In this document: positions 37,787 to 44,604 of the stretch, in pieces | Position numbering within the stretch: position 1 is the first letter of the stretch | How the letters are laid out: each line of letters starts with the position of its first letter | From: JANNMJ01 sp031425525 | Lineage (GTDB): Bacteria > Bacteroidota > Bacteroidia > Cytophagales > Hymenobacteraceae | Length of the DNA stretch: 64,000 bases | Direction: 5' to 3' | Assembly (NCBI GenBank): GCA_031425525.1 | Contig: JANPJM010000030.1 | Span: 8,331-72,330 of the forward strand | The notes under the pieces: generated by a model | Seen by the model: only the letters and a program-made list of their open reading frames with translations | Database searches by the model: none | What the model was told of the DNA's origin: nothing | Translations under genes and position numbers: made by a program

Positions 37787-38300
37787 AGTGATGGTCTGAA
37801 ATACAGGCTGAAAGCGGCTCTTCGACTGGTTGGCCGGCGTCGGCTGGAAAGTGAGCCCCTGGCTTGGGATGGTCGTGGAGCCAACTCTCGATGAAATGCT
37901 CGGTTACTTCCATATCCGGGCACGTGATATAACGAAGCAGTTGATTCTCCGTTTGCTCATCAAGTTGCAACGAGAGCCGGTAGTTGCTCCACGACATAGG
38001 CACCGCCACCAGCAACCGGATGCCCGCGCGGTGAAGAGTTTTTAGAAGCGGCAGCAAAATAATGGCGCGGTCTTGCAACGTCATTTTGATATCGATTTCC
38101 GGTCGCACCACCACCACATCGGCGCCGGTGATTTCTACTTGACTCAGCAACGCGTGGAGGGTAGTCGTGAGCGCCGAATTGGTGGGGTAGCCAACCGCAA
38201 TTCGGACGACCAACACGCGGTCGCGAATTTCGAGAATCACCATGCTTTTGGCTGTGTGGTATAGCTCCTGTAGCGGAGCCGAAATAGTAGGGAGACTCAT
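37755..38300 (-). CDS. hypothetical cytoplasmic protein
   Basis: A 181-residue protein I do not recognise. There is no signal peptide or membrane segment. Strand-helix alternation such as 'GADVVVVRPEIDIKM' and 'LLPLLKTLHRAGIRLLVAVP' gives it a faint resemblance to STAS-like folds, but no Ser motif supports this. The last ~30 residues are Pro/Asp-rich. It is the upstream partner of the overlapping DUF2256 gene on the same strand. Confidence 0.6.
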   Translation of the reverse strand: MSLPTISAPLQELYHTAKSMVILEIRDRVLVVRIAVGYPTNSALTTTLHALLSQVEITGADVVVVRPEIDIKMTLQDRAIILLPLLKTLHRAGIRLLVAVPMSWSNYRLSLQLDEQTENQLLRYITCPDMEVTEHFIESWLHDHPKPGAHFPADAGQPVEEPLSACISDHHFDAPQAPSAD

Positions 38301-38477
38301 GGCAGAATAGCTAGTAGGAGGGTAAATGGTTGAAGAACCTAAAGGCGATGAAGTTCGCCTTTCAAATGTTAAAATTCAACCGGTTTGGGGTTGATTAGTC
38401 CGGTCAGTGGGTTCGGTTTTCGACGAACTCCTACTTAATGGCCCCTGAACGGCACCGTTTGGCCGCCTGAGCCAAAA

Positions 38478-38509
38478 TTGTGGCTACGCCTCGCGCCGCC
38501 CGACCTTTG
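38478..38509 (+). promoter_or_regulatory. candidate promoter (TTG-N21-GACCTTTG)
   Basis: TTG at 38478-38480 and GACCTTTG at 38502-38509, one base off TAnnTTTG in the T position, lie 30 bases before the TTG start of the methyltransferase. The same GACCTTTGCG string occurs before the genes at 54529 (54511-54520) and 63282 (63192-63201). Confidence 0.4.
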
Positions 38510-38539
38510 CGCACCCGTCGCGGTTGAGGGGGTGGGTTT

Positions 38540-39322
38540 TTGGCTTTCTTTAGCTTCCATAATACGTTTTCTGTGCGCGCTGCTGCTTTTACTTCGGCTA
38601 CGCCGGCTGCCGACCCGCTGGGCCGGGCGCTGGTGGCCTATCATTTTGATGGTTTTACGGGGGCGCGGGCACGGGTGCGCTGCTCGGTAGCGCCCGATGA
38701 TTGGCTCCGGGCCTCGTACCTCTGCCGTACGCCCACCGAACTGCCCGACCTGGAGCAGGAGGCGCTGCGTCGCACCTACGGCCGCGTGTTGGATGTAGGC
38801 GCTGGCGCCGGGGCGCACGCATTGCCCTTGGTTGCGCGCGGACTGGCCGTGACGGCCCTCGACGCTTCGGCCGGCGCGTGCCGCGTAATGCAGGCGCGCG
38901 GCCTGACCGACGTGCGCTGCCAGGACATATGGGCGCCCCTGCCACCCCACGAACAGTGGGATACCATACTGCTATTGATGAACGGCCTTGGTTTGCCCGG
39001 TACCATCGAAAAACTACAACAGTACCTGCGCCACTTGCGGCCGCACCTGACGCCCACGGGGCAGATTCTGGCTACCTCCGCCGATGTGGCCTACCTCTAC
39101 GAAGACGATGAAGGCGCCCTGCGCCTCCCCATGAACGGTGCCTATTACGGCGAAGTGGAGTACCAAATGACCTATCAGGAGGAAACCGGCGAGCCGTTTC
39201 CGTGGCTTTTTCTCAACGCCGCCCTGCTGCCCGACTACGCCGCCGAAGCCGGGTTCAGCACCGAAATTCTTGCCGCCGATGAAAACGACCAGTATCTGGC
39301 GCGGCTCACGCCGATTGCGTGA
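38540..39322 (+). CDS. class I SAM-dependent methyltransferase
   Basis: A 260-residue methyltransferase using S-adenosylmethionine; substrate unknown. The SAM-binding motif I is 'VLDVGAGAGAHALPLVARG', followed by motif II 'VTALDASAGACRVM' and 'DVRCQDIWAPLP', then 'DTILLLMNGLGLPGT' (motif IV region). The C-terminal part ('GAYYGEVEYQMTYQEETGEPFPWLF') may shape the substrate site. No ATG is available: a TTG at 38540 preceded by GAGGGGG is used here, and a GTG at 38573 is the alternative. The gene stands alone between intergenic repeats. Confidence 0.85.
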   Translation: MAFFSFHNTFSVRAAAFTSATPAADPLGRALVAYHFDGFTGARARVRCSVAPDDWLRASYLCRTPTELPDLEQEALRRTYGRVLDVGAGAGAHALPLVARGLAVTALDASAGACRVMQARGLTDVRCQDIWAPLPPHEQWDTILLLMNGLGLPGTIEKLQQYLRHLRPHLTPTGQILATSADVAYLYEDDEGALRLPMNGAYYGEVEYQMTYQEETGEPFPWLFLNAALLPDYAAEAGFSTEILAADENDQYLARLTPIA

Positions 39323-39348
39323 TAAAGGATGTAACAGAACAAAGGATC

Positions 39349-39449
39349 TGTCATTGCGAGGAGGATTGCGACGACGAAGCGATCTCGCATCGCCTAACGC
39401 GCTCGTTTACTGCGAGATTGCTTCGTCGCAAAGCCTCCTCGCAATGACA
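39349..39449. repeat. long imperfect palindrome (TGTCATTGCGAGGAGG family)
   Basis: The left arm begins TGTCATTGCGAGGAGG and the right arm ends CCTCCTCGCAATGACA; the inner arms also pair (GACGAAGCGATCTCGC with GCGAGATTGCTTCGTC). The total of 101 bp forms a long imperfect hairpin between methyltransferase and thioesterase genes. It resembles the widespread 'TCATTGCGAG' intergenic repeats. Confidence 0.85.
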
Positions 39450-39538
39450 AATGCGGAAAAAAATTTCTGGTCAAGTGGCTAATTCGTTTCCCAATCAACA
39501 CATTCCCGCATCCCCACATCCTCCCATCTTTCCTCCCC

Positions 39539-39988
39539 ATGACCCAAACCTTCCGCTTTCGTTGGGCCGATCTCGACCCCAACGGCCACGTTCGCCATTC
39601 CGTTTACGCTGATCTGGCGGCCCAAACCCGCCTCGATTTTCTGGCGGCGGCCGGTTTTGGGCTGCGCGAGTTCGCCAAACTCGGCATTGGTCCGATCCTC
39701 TTCCGCGAGGACGTGCGGTACGTCAAGGAAGTCCATATCAACGACGAAGTAACCGTGACGGCGCACGTCGGCGGCCTGACCGCCGATGGCGCGCGCTGGC
39801 ACTTGCACCACACGTTTACGCGCGCCCGCGACGGCGCAACGGTTGCGACCATCAACGTCGAGGGCGCGTGGTTCGACCTGCGCGAGCGCCGCGTGACGGC
39901 GCCACCGCCCGCCCTCGCCGAAGCGATGCGCACCGCCCAACGTCACCCCGATTTTCAGGAATTGACGCGCCAACCGAAGGTCGAATAG
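39539..39988 (+). CDS. acyl-CoA thioesterase (4HBT hotdog fold)
   Basis: A 149-residue hotdog-fold thioesterase of the YbgC/FadM type, which hydrolyses acyl-CoA. It has 'FRWADLDPNGHVRHSVYADL' (the D-x-x-G-H-V-x-H/N-x-x-Y core with the catalytic Asp) and 'ILFREDVRYVKEVHINDEV'. Length is as expected. The physiological acyl group is not predictable. It is followed within 40 bases by the convergent DinB gene. Confidence 0.9.
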   Translation: MTQTFRFRWADLDPNGHVRHSVYADLAAQTRLDFLAAAGFGLREFAKLGIGPILFREDVRYVKEVHINDEVTVTAHVGGLTADGARWHLHHTFTRARDGATVATINVEGAWFDLRERRVTAPPPALAEAMRTAQRHPDFQELTRQPKVE

Positions 39989-40024
39989 CGTTTGACCATT
40001 GCAGGGGCGCAGCCTAGTAGCCCC

Positions 40025-40555
40025 TCAACGAACGGCCTTCAACCGCTCGACCTGCTGCTGATGGTGCAGCACGTGGTCGAGCATAAAACGCAACGTTTGG
40101 TCGAGGGTGAGCCAGCCGGCGCGCGGGTGTTCAAACACGGCACGCCCGGCGTGCGTACCCGGAAAATTGGCCAGCAGCCGCCCCAGACGCTGATGTAGCG
40201 GTGCCCACTGATGGCGCAAATGGTCTACTTCGACTTCCACTGCCAGCGGCTCGCCGAGGCGCGCGGGCGCTTTGAACTGGCGGTCGGGCTTCGCCAATAC
40301 ATAGCTCATATAACGCGAGCGCAGCCAATTGCGCAGTCCGGCAGTGGGCAACTCGGTGGCGGGGCGCGCGGCTTGTTTTTCGAGCAGGGTAATGATGCCG
40401 GTTTCGGCGCCCATCAAGTGCCGGATCACCTGCACGCCCGACCACCCGCCATCGGCCGGCCGAGCATTGGGCTGCGGCAGGGCCGACACGGCGGTAAGCA
40501 GCGCATCGGTGGCGTGCGTGAGGGCGTCGAAGCGGGTACGGTAGGCGGCGTGCAT
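40025..40555 (-). CDS. DinB family protein
   Basis: A 176-residue four-helix-bundle protein of the DinB/YfiT group. The metal-binding histidine pattern is visible: His in 'VQVIRHLMGAE' (helix 2) and 'FMLDHVLHHQQQVERL' (C-terminal helix), the usual H...HxxxH spacing. Such proteins are metal-dependent thiol-transferases (bacillithiol, mycothiol) or of unknown function. The N-terminus 'MHAAYRTRFDALTHATDALL' is helical and soluble. Confidence 0.88.
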   Translation of the reverse strand: MHAAYRTRFDALTHATDALLTAVSALPQPNARPADGGWSGVQVIRHLMGAETGIITLLEKQAARPATELPTAGLRNWLRSRYMSYVLAKPDRQFKAPARLGEPLAVEVEVDHLRHQWAPLHQRLGRLLANFPGTHAGRAVFEHPRAGWLTLDQTLRFMLDHVLHHQQQVERLKAVR

Positions 40556-40655
40556 CGGTCAGAGGAGTTGGTTGACGCCGAAAAGATAGCGCCGCCGCCG
40601 CTTATCGAGCGTCGACGGACGCGCGGTTTTCCTTGAAGCTGACGACCTTGCGCTC

Positions 40656-40868
40656 ATGAAGCGGCCACCCCGTATCTCCCTCTACCGCTACGAACTGTGG
40701 CTGGAGCCCAACAAGCAGTATTTGCTCCGCGAAGCCGACACCGACGCGCCCCAACCCGCGCCCGGCAGCGAACTGCTGACCACTGTGCACGCCACCAGTT
40801 TGTGGGCCGCGCAACTCGTGCGCGACGCCTTTTTGGGCCACCCGCAAGACCCGCGCGATTCCTATTGA
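40656..40868 (+). CDS. small hypothetical protein
   Basis: A 70-residue protein, 'MKRPPRISLYRYELWLEPNK...', with no recognised domain, signal peptide or membrane segment. It has an ATG start, a composition like its neighbours, and its 3' end overlaps the convergent VOC gene by seven bases. GC-rich codon usage with frame-consistent third positions suggests a real small gene. Function unknown. Confidence 0.55.
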   Translation: MKRPPRISLYRYELWLEPNKQYLLREADTDAPQPAPGSELLTTVHATSLWAAQLVRDAFLGHPQDPRDSY

Positions 40869-41275
40869 GCCAGGGCGGCTGGTTGCTCAATCAAGTCCCA
40901 GAGGTTGCCGTAGAGGTCTAGAAAAACCACCACGTGCCCATAGGCCGCCGCGCGCGGCTCTTCCCGAAACGCTACGCCCCGTGCCCGCAACGCGTGGTAA
41001 TCGGCCCAAAAATCGGTGGTGTGCAGGAAAAGAAAAACCCGCCCACCGGTCTGGTTGCCAATGCGGCTTTCCTGCTCCGGCGTAGCCGCGCGGGCCAGCA
41101 GCAACCCGGCGCCACCGCCCGCCGCAGTGCCCACCGGCGCCACCTGCACCCAGCGCTTTTCGGGCGAGAGCGGCGTGTCTTCGAGCAGCTCAAAACCAAG
41201 TATCTGCGTGTACCACGCAATGGCTTCGTCGTAGTCGCGCACGAGCAGCGCGAGAGAGTGGAGGGTTTGAGGCAC
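40862..41275 (-). CDS. VOC family (glyoxalase/bleomycin-resistance-like) protein
   Basis: A ~137-residue vicinal-oxygen-chelate protein with two beta-alpha-beta-beta-beta halves: 'LHSLALLVRDYDEAIAWYTQILGFELLEDTPL' and 'GRVFLFLHTTDFWADYHALRARGVAFREEP', ending 'VVFLDLYGNLWDLIE'. The final Glu and the first-strand His are probable metal ligands. Substrate unknown; these small members are commonly annotated as glyoxalase. The start is a GTG at 41275; a TTG at 41287 would add four residues. Confidence 0.85.
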   Translation of the reverse strand: MPQTLHSLALLVRDYDEAIAWYTQILGFELLEDTPLSPEKRWVQVAPVGTAAGGGAGLLLARAATPEQESRIGNQTGGRVFLFLHTTDFWADYHALRARGVAFREEPRAAAYGHVVVFLDLYGNLWDLIEQPAALAQ

Positions 41276-41296
41276 GGTAACAGGCAAAAATAAGAA

Positions 41297-41327
41297 CGCC
41301 CGCCCGGAAGCATTTCCGAGCGGGGCG
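41297..41327 (-). terminator. rho-independent terminator of pdhB
   Basis: On the minus strand CGCCCCGCTCGGAA pairs with TTCCGGGCGGGCG around a 4-base loop and is followed by TTCTTATTTTT. It lies about 30 bases after the pdhB stop. Confidence 0.85.
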
Positions 41328-41354
41328 CTTCGCTAAACCCTAAAAACTAAATCC

Positions 41355-42344
41355 TCATTTTCCCACATACAACACCTCCTTCACCGCCTTCACGGTGCGC
41401 GCCACGTTGGGCAGCGCCGCTTCGATGAGGGTAGGGGCGTAGGGCAGCGGCACGTCCTGCGAGGTGATGCGGATGACGGGCGCGTCGAGGTAATCGAAGG
41501 CCGTGCGCTGCACGTGGTATGCGATTTCGCCGGAAATCGAAGCCAGTGGCCACGCTTCCTCCACGACCACGAGGCGGTTGGTTTTCTTCACCGACTCGAC
41601 GACCGTTTTGTAGTCAATCGGGCGCACCGAACGCAGGTCGATGACTTCGGCAGAAATGCCTTCTTTTTCGAGTTCCTGGGCGGCCATCAGGGCCACTTTC
41701 ATCATTTTGCCGAACGAGACGATGGTCACGTGGTCGCCGGGGCGCACGACGTTGGCTTGACCAATCGGGATCAGATACTCGCCGTCCGGCACTTCGCCTT
41801 TGTCGGCGTACATCAGTTCCGACTCCATGAAAATCACGGGGTCTTCGTCGCGGATGGACGTTTTGAGTAGCCCCTTAGCGTCGGCAGGCGTACTGGGCAC
41901 CACCACTTTGAGGCCGGGGCAGTTGGCGTACCAGTTCTCGAAATTCTGCGAGTGCTGCGACGAGAGCATCCCGGCGTTGCCGGTGGGGCCACGAAACACA
42001 ATCGGCACCGGGTACTGCCCGCCCGACATCGACATCATTTTCGCCGCCGAATTGATCACTTGGTCAATCGCGACGAGCGAGAAGTTGAACGTCATGAACT
42101 CGATGATCGGCCGCAGCCCGTTCATCGCTGCGCCCACGCCGATGCCGGTAAAGCCGAGTTCGGCAATCGGGGTATCGATCACGCGCTTAGCGCCGAACTC
42201 GGCCAGCATGCCTTGGCTCACTTTGTAGGCGCCGTCGTACTCAGCCACGTCTTCGCCCATCAGGAAGACGCGCTCGACGCGGCGCATTTCTTCGGTCATC
42301 GCTTCGCGCAGTGCCTCGCGGAACTGTAGGGTTCGCATTGCCAT
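41355..42344 (-). CDS. pdhB: pyruvate dehydrogenase E1 component subunit beta
   Basis: A 329-residue E1-beta subunit of the pyruvate dehydrogenase complex; with E1-alpha it decarboxylates pyruvate using thiamine diphosphate. Family features are 'REALREAMTEEMRRVERVFLMGEDVAEYDGAYKVSQGM' at the N-terminus, 'DTPIAELGFTGIGVGAAMNG', 'GPTGNAGMLSSQHSQNFE' and 'VEEAWPLASISGEIAY'. The first part binds the diphosphate with E1-alpha. Neither pdhA nor E2 is adjacent, so the subunits are encoded apart, as in many Bacteroidota. It is bounded downstream by a terminator and upstream by a palindrome at 42387-42425. Confidence 0.96.
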   Translation of the reverse strand: MAMRTLQFREALREAMTEEMRRVERVFLMGEDVAEYDGAYKVSQGMLAEFGAKRVIDTPIAELGFTGIGVGAAMNGLRPIIEFMTFNFSLVAIDQVINSAAKMMSMSGGQYPVPIVFRGPTGNAGMLSSQHSQNFENWYANCPGLKVVVPSTPADAKGLLKTSIRDEDPVIFMESELMYADKGEVPDGEYLIPIGQANVVRPGDHVTIVSFGKMMKVALMAAQELEKEGISAEVIDLRSVRPIDYKTVVESVKKTNRLVVVEEAWPLASISGEIAYHVQRTAFDYLDAPVIRITSQDVPLPYAPTLIEAALPNVARTVKAVKEVLYVGK

Positions 42345-42386
42345 CTAAATCAGGAGTTTTTTAGGAGGGCGAAGGTACGGCCGAAC

Positions 42387-42425
42387 CGGAGTGTAGCGCG
42401 GGCCGGCGCCCCGCGCTACACTCCG
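42387..42425. repeat. palindromic hairpin upstream of pdhB
   Basis: CGGAGTGTAGCGCGGG at 42387-42402 is followed after 7 bases by its perfect inverse, CCCGCGCTACACTCCG (42410-42425). It sits 42 bases before the pdhB ATG and next to a TACCTTCG -7-like box (minus strand, complement of 42372-42379), so it may overlap the promoter or act as the 3' end of the prohibitin-like gene, whose coding begins upstream on the same strand. Confidence 0.75.
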
Positions 42426-42440
42426 CTGCCGCGCACGGTT

Positions 42441-43355
42441 TTATTTCGCGTCGAGCAAAAGTTGCGTTCCCTTGGTATCGCCCAAAACGATAATCTTCGC
42501 GTTCTGCGAGCCGGCCAGCTCGCGCTGCATCTTGATCTGCTCGTAGCGCAACTGCTTGTCCGTCAGTTCGGCGGAGATGATGCGCTGGTAGTCGGCGATG
42601 CCCTGGGCTTCGAGGCGCTTGCGGTCGGCTTCCTGCTTTTCCTTTTGCAGCACGAACTGCATTTTCTGCGATTCCTGCTCGGCGTTGATTTTCGATTCGA
42701 TGGTTTGCTTCACCGATTCGGGCAGTTGAATGTTGCGGATCAGCAGTTGTTCGAGCATCAGGCCACGCGCGCGGAAATCGGCTTCGATAGTTTTCAGAAT
42801 CCGGTTCTGAAACTCGTCGCGCCGGGTCGAGTAGAGGGCCACGGCATCGTAAAAAACGGCATTATCACGTATTCGGGTGCGGGCGATGGGCCGCACGATG
42901 CGATCCTGGTAATCGGTGCCGATGGTTTGGAGCACTTTCGGCGCCTGATTGGGCACCACGCGGTAGAGGACGGTGAGGTCGATGACGACTTCGAGCCCGT
43001 CGGCCGACAGCACCCGGATGGCGTCGTCGCCTTCCTTATCGCCTTCGTCGTGGGTGGCCGACATCGTGTAGTTCTGCGTCTTGATATCGAAGCTGATGAC
43101 ATCGGCCAAGGGGTTTACGATGTGCAGCCCCGGCCCCAGCACGGTTGGTTGCACCTTGCCGAAGAGCTTCACCACGCCCACTTCACCGGCCTCGATCTGG
43201 CGCACCGTACTCGTAAAAAAGCCCAGCGCGGCGAGCGCCACCCCCGCAATCAGCAGTGGCAAGCGCGCTTTTGAAGCCGGCGAACCGGTGTAGGTATTGC
43301 GGCCCACCACCACGCCGGCGGCGAGGAGCAAGAGGCCCAGAATGAAGAAGAACAT
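42441..43355 (-). CDS. prohibitin/SPFH family membrane protein
   Basis: A 304-residue protein of the SPFH (band 7) superfamily. Two membrane helices occupy ~1-60 ('FFFILGLLLLAAGVVVG', 'LLIAGVALAALGFFTS'), followed by the SPFH domain ('EAGEVGVVKLFGKVQPTVLGPGLHIVNPLADV') and a long charged coiled coil (~200-290, 'KINAEQESQKMQFVLQKEKQEADRKRLEAQG'). Prohibitin-like proteins form membrane scaffolds and often associate with FtsH-type proteases; the coiled coil drives oligomerisation. No protease gene is adjacent. The C-terminus 'GDTKGTQLLLDAK' is typical of bacterial prohibitins. Confidence 0.9.
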   Translation of the reverse strand: MFFFILGLLLLAAGVVVGRNTYTGSPASKARLPLLIAGVALAALGFFTSTVRQIEAGEVGVVKLFGKVQPTVLGPGLHIVNPLADVISFDIKTQNYTMSATHDEGDKEGDDAIRVLSADGLEVVIDLTVLYRVVPNQAPKVLQTIGTDYQDRIVRPIARTRIRDNAVFYDAVALYSTRRDEFQNRILKTIEADFRARGLMLEQLLIRNIQLPESVKQTIESKINAEQESQKMQFVLQKEKQEADRKRLEAQGIADYQRIISAELTDKQLRYEQIKMQRELAGSQNAKIIVLGDTKGTQLLLDAK

Positions 43356-43366
43356 GGGTGATAAGT

Positions 43367-43475
43367 GTAGTGCGGACTTCAGTCCGCAGTTTGACAGAAA
43401 ATTGGCAGCGCGCGTTGATGGAGCAACTTAATACGACCAGATAGCCAGTAAACTGCGGACTGAAGTCCGCACTAC
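43367..43475. repeat. repeat family A copy 1 (nested palindrome)
   Basis: The left end GTAGTGCGGACTTCAGTCCG is the inverse of the right end (CGGACTGAAGTCCGCACTAC); each end is itself a small hairpin (GCGGACT-TC-AGTCCGC). A second copy with the same ends but a different, shorter centre is at 59045-59124. The string 'GCCAGTAAACTGCGGACTGA' is common to both. Confidence 0.9.
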
Positions 43476-43495
43476 ATTCCGGCCCCACGCCACCG

Positions 43496-44002
43496 TTAAA
43501 GCTCCAACGCCTCCGCAAGTTTTGCGGCTTCGCTCAAGCAGCCGTCTAGTTCGCGGCGGGTATCGGCTTGCAGGGTGCGCTCGAAGAGTAGCAGCACTTG
43601 CTCGCCGGCTTCGTTCACGAAAAGGTCGGTGTAGAGGCGCTCGAAAATACCGGCTTCGGCAGCCACGATGCGGTCGATGTCGGCCGCCGAGCGCGCCTCG
43701 CGCAGGGCACGATGCAGGATAGCGAGCGCGAGCGCGGCCTCGTCGGCGGGGTCAGGCGGGTGGTCGTCGGGGTGGGCTTCGGAAGCTAGGTCGAGCAGCA
43801 ACTGCAGCAGCGCCATCGCTATGCCCAAACGCACCCGCTCGAAACTGAACGACAGCTCGGTAGGGGGTGTGCCGGCGGGCAAGCGGCCGGTGGCGGCGCG
43901 CTCGAAACGCGTGTAGGCGGTGGCTTCTTCGGGGCTGAAAAACTCGTCGTAGCGCTCGCCAAACGACAAGCGCAGCAAGGTCTCAAACGTAACGGCGCTC
44001 AT
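43496..44002 (-). CDS. hypothetical protein, alpha-helical
   Basis: A 168-residue protein without recognised domain, 'MSAVTFETLLRLSFGERYDE...'. It is Ala/Leu/Glu-rich and probably all helical, with no signal peptide or membrane segment. The frame is open to 44071, but the ATG at 44002 follows a good -7 box and gives a natural start. I can offer no function. Confidence 0.6.
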   Translation of the reverse strand: MSAVTFETLLRLSFGERYDEFFSPEEATAYTRFERAATGRLPAGTPPTELSFSFERVRLGIAMALLQLLLDLASEAHPDDHPPDPADEAALALAILHRALREARSAADIDRIVAAEAGIFERLYTDLFVNEAGEQVLLLFERTLQADTRRELDGCLSEAAKLAEALEL

Positions 44003-44037
44003 GGGCAATCGCGGGGAACAGGGTGAAGGGAGCGCGC

Positions 44038-44071
44038 CAAAGGTAGGCGGCCGAAACAAATGCCCGCGCAA
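44038..44071 (-). promoter_or_regulatory. candidate promoter of the helical hypothetical gene (TTG-N23-TACCTTTG)
   Basis: On the minus strand TACCTTTG (complement of 44038-44045) is an exact match to the Bacteroidota -7 consensus, with a TTG 23 bases upstream (complement of 44069-44071). It lies 36 bases before the ATG at 44002. Confidence 0.5.
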
Positions 44072-44271
44072 CCGTTTAGCAGAAGCGGTCTTTTGCGCGA
44101 ATTTTCAAGCATAATGGCCGTTGCCGTGCGGTGGGCGCAGCGTTGCGGCTGCGGAGCGGGTTTTTCATTTCCTTCAACCCCTCCAGTATTTCGAGCAACT
44201 CCTTGACGAGTCCGTGGTTTTTAATCCACCAATCTCCCGCCATCTCCTTCAATCTCCGTCAATCTTCATCC

Positions 44272-44493
44272 ATGCGGGCCTATTATTTCTATGTCGTGCT
44301 GGGCCTGATGACCGTTGGGTTCGGGCAGTGCTTGATTCTGTGGGCCGACCACCTCAACACCGGCGGCGCGCCCACGGCTACGTGGGTAGCGGCAGGCACG
44401 GGCGCGCTGGTCGTTTTCAACACCGGCCTGTGCTTGTTTGGACGCGGTATCGTCGAGCGCATCCGGCAGGAACGGAACGCGCCGCAGCCGTAA
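44272..44493 (+). CDS. small two-helix membrane protein
   Basis: A 73-residue protein with two hydrophobic segments, 'YYFYVVLGLMTVGFGQCLIL' (near the start) and 'WVAAGTGALVVFNTGLCLF', followed by a basic tail 'GRGIVERIRQERNAP'. No family is recognised. The ATG at 44272 begins the first helix; earlier in-frame ATGs (44131) add an unstructured Ser-rich stretch and are unlikely. Confidence 0.6.
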   Translation: MRAYYFYVVLGLMTVGFGQCLILWADHLNTGGAPTATWVAAGTGALVVFNTGLCLFGRGIVERIRQERNAPQP

Positions 44494-44604
44494 CTTTCGG
44501 AGCCGCCGGGTTGAAATCAGGTGGTGCCGTGCCCGTAACCCGCCAACCGGTGGGCGACTGTCAGTAGTCAGCGCGCGTTTTCACGATTTTATCCTTCTTC
44601 GTCA

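Noticed and set aside
37553..37894. 113-codon plus-strand frame across the 27-bp palindrome
   Set aside because: It translates the inverted repeat and the antisense of the DUF2256 and neighbouring genes; no independent support.
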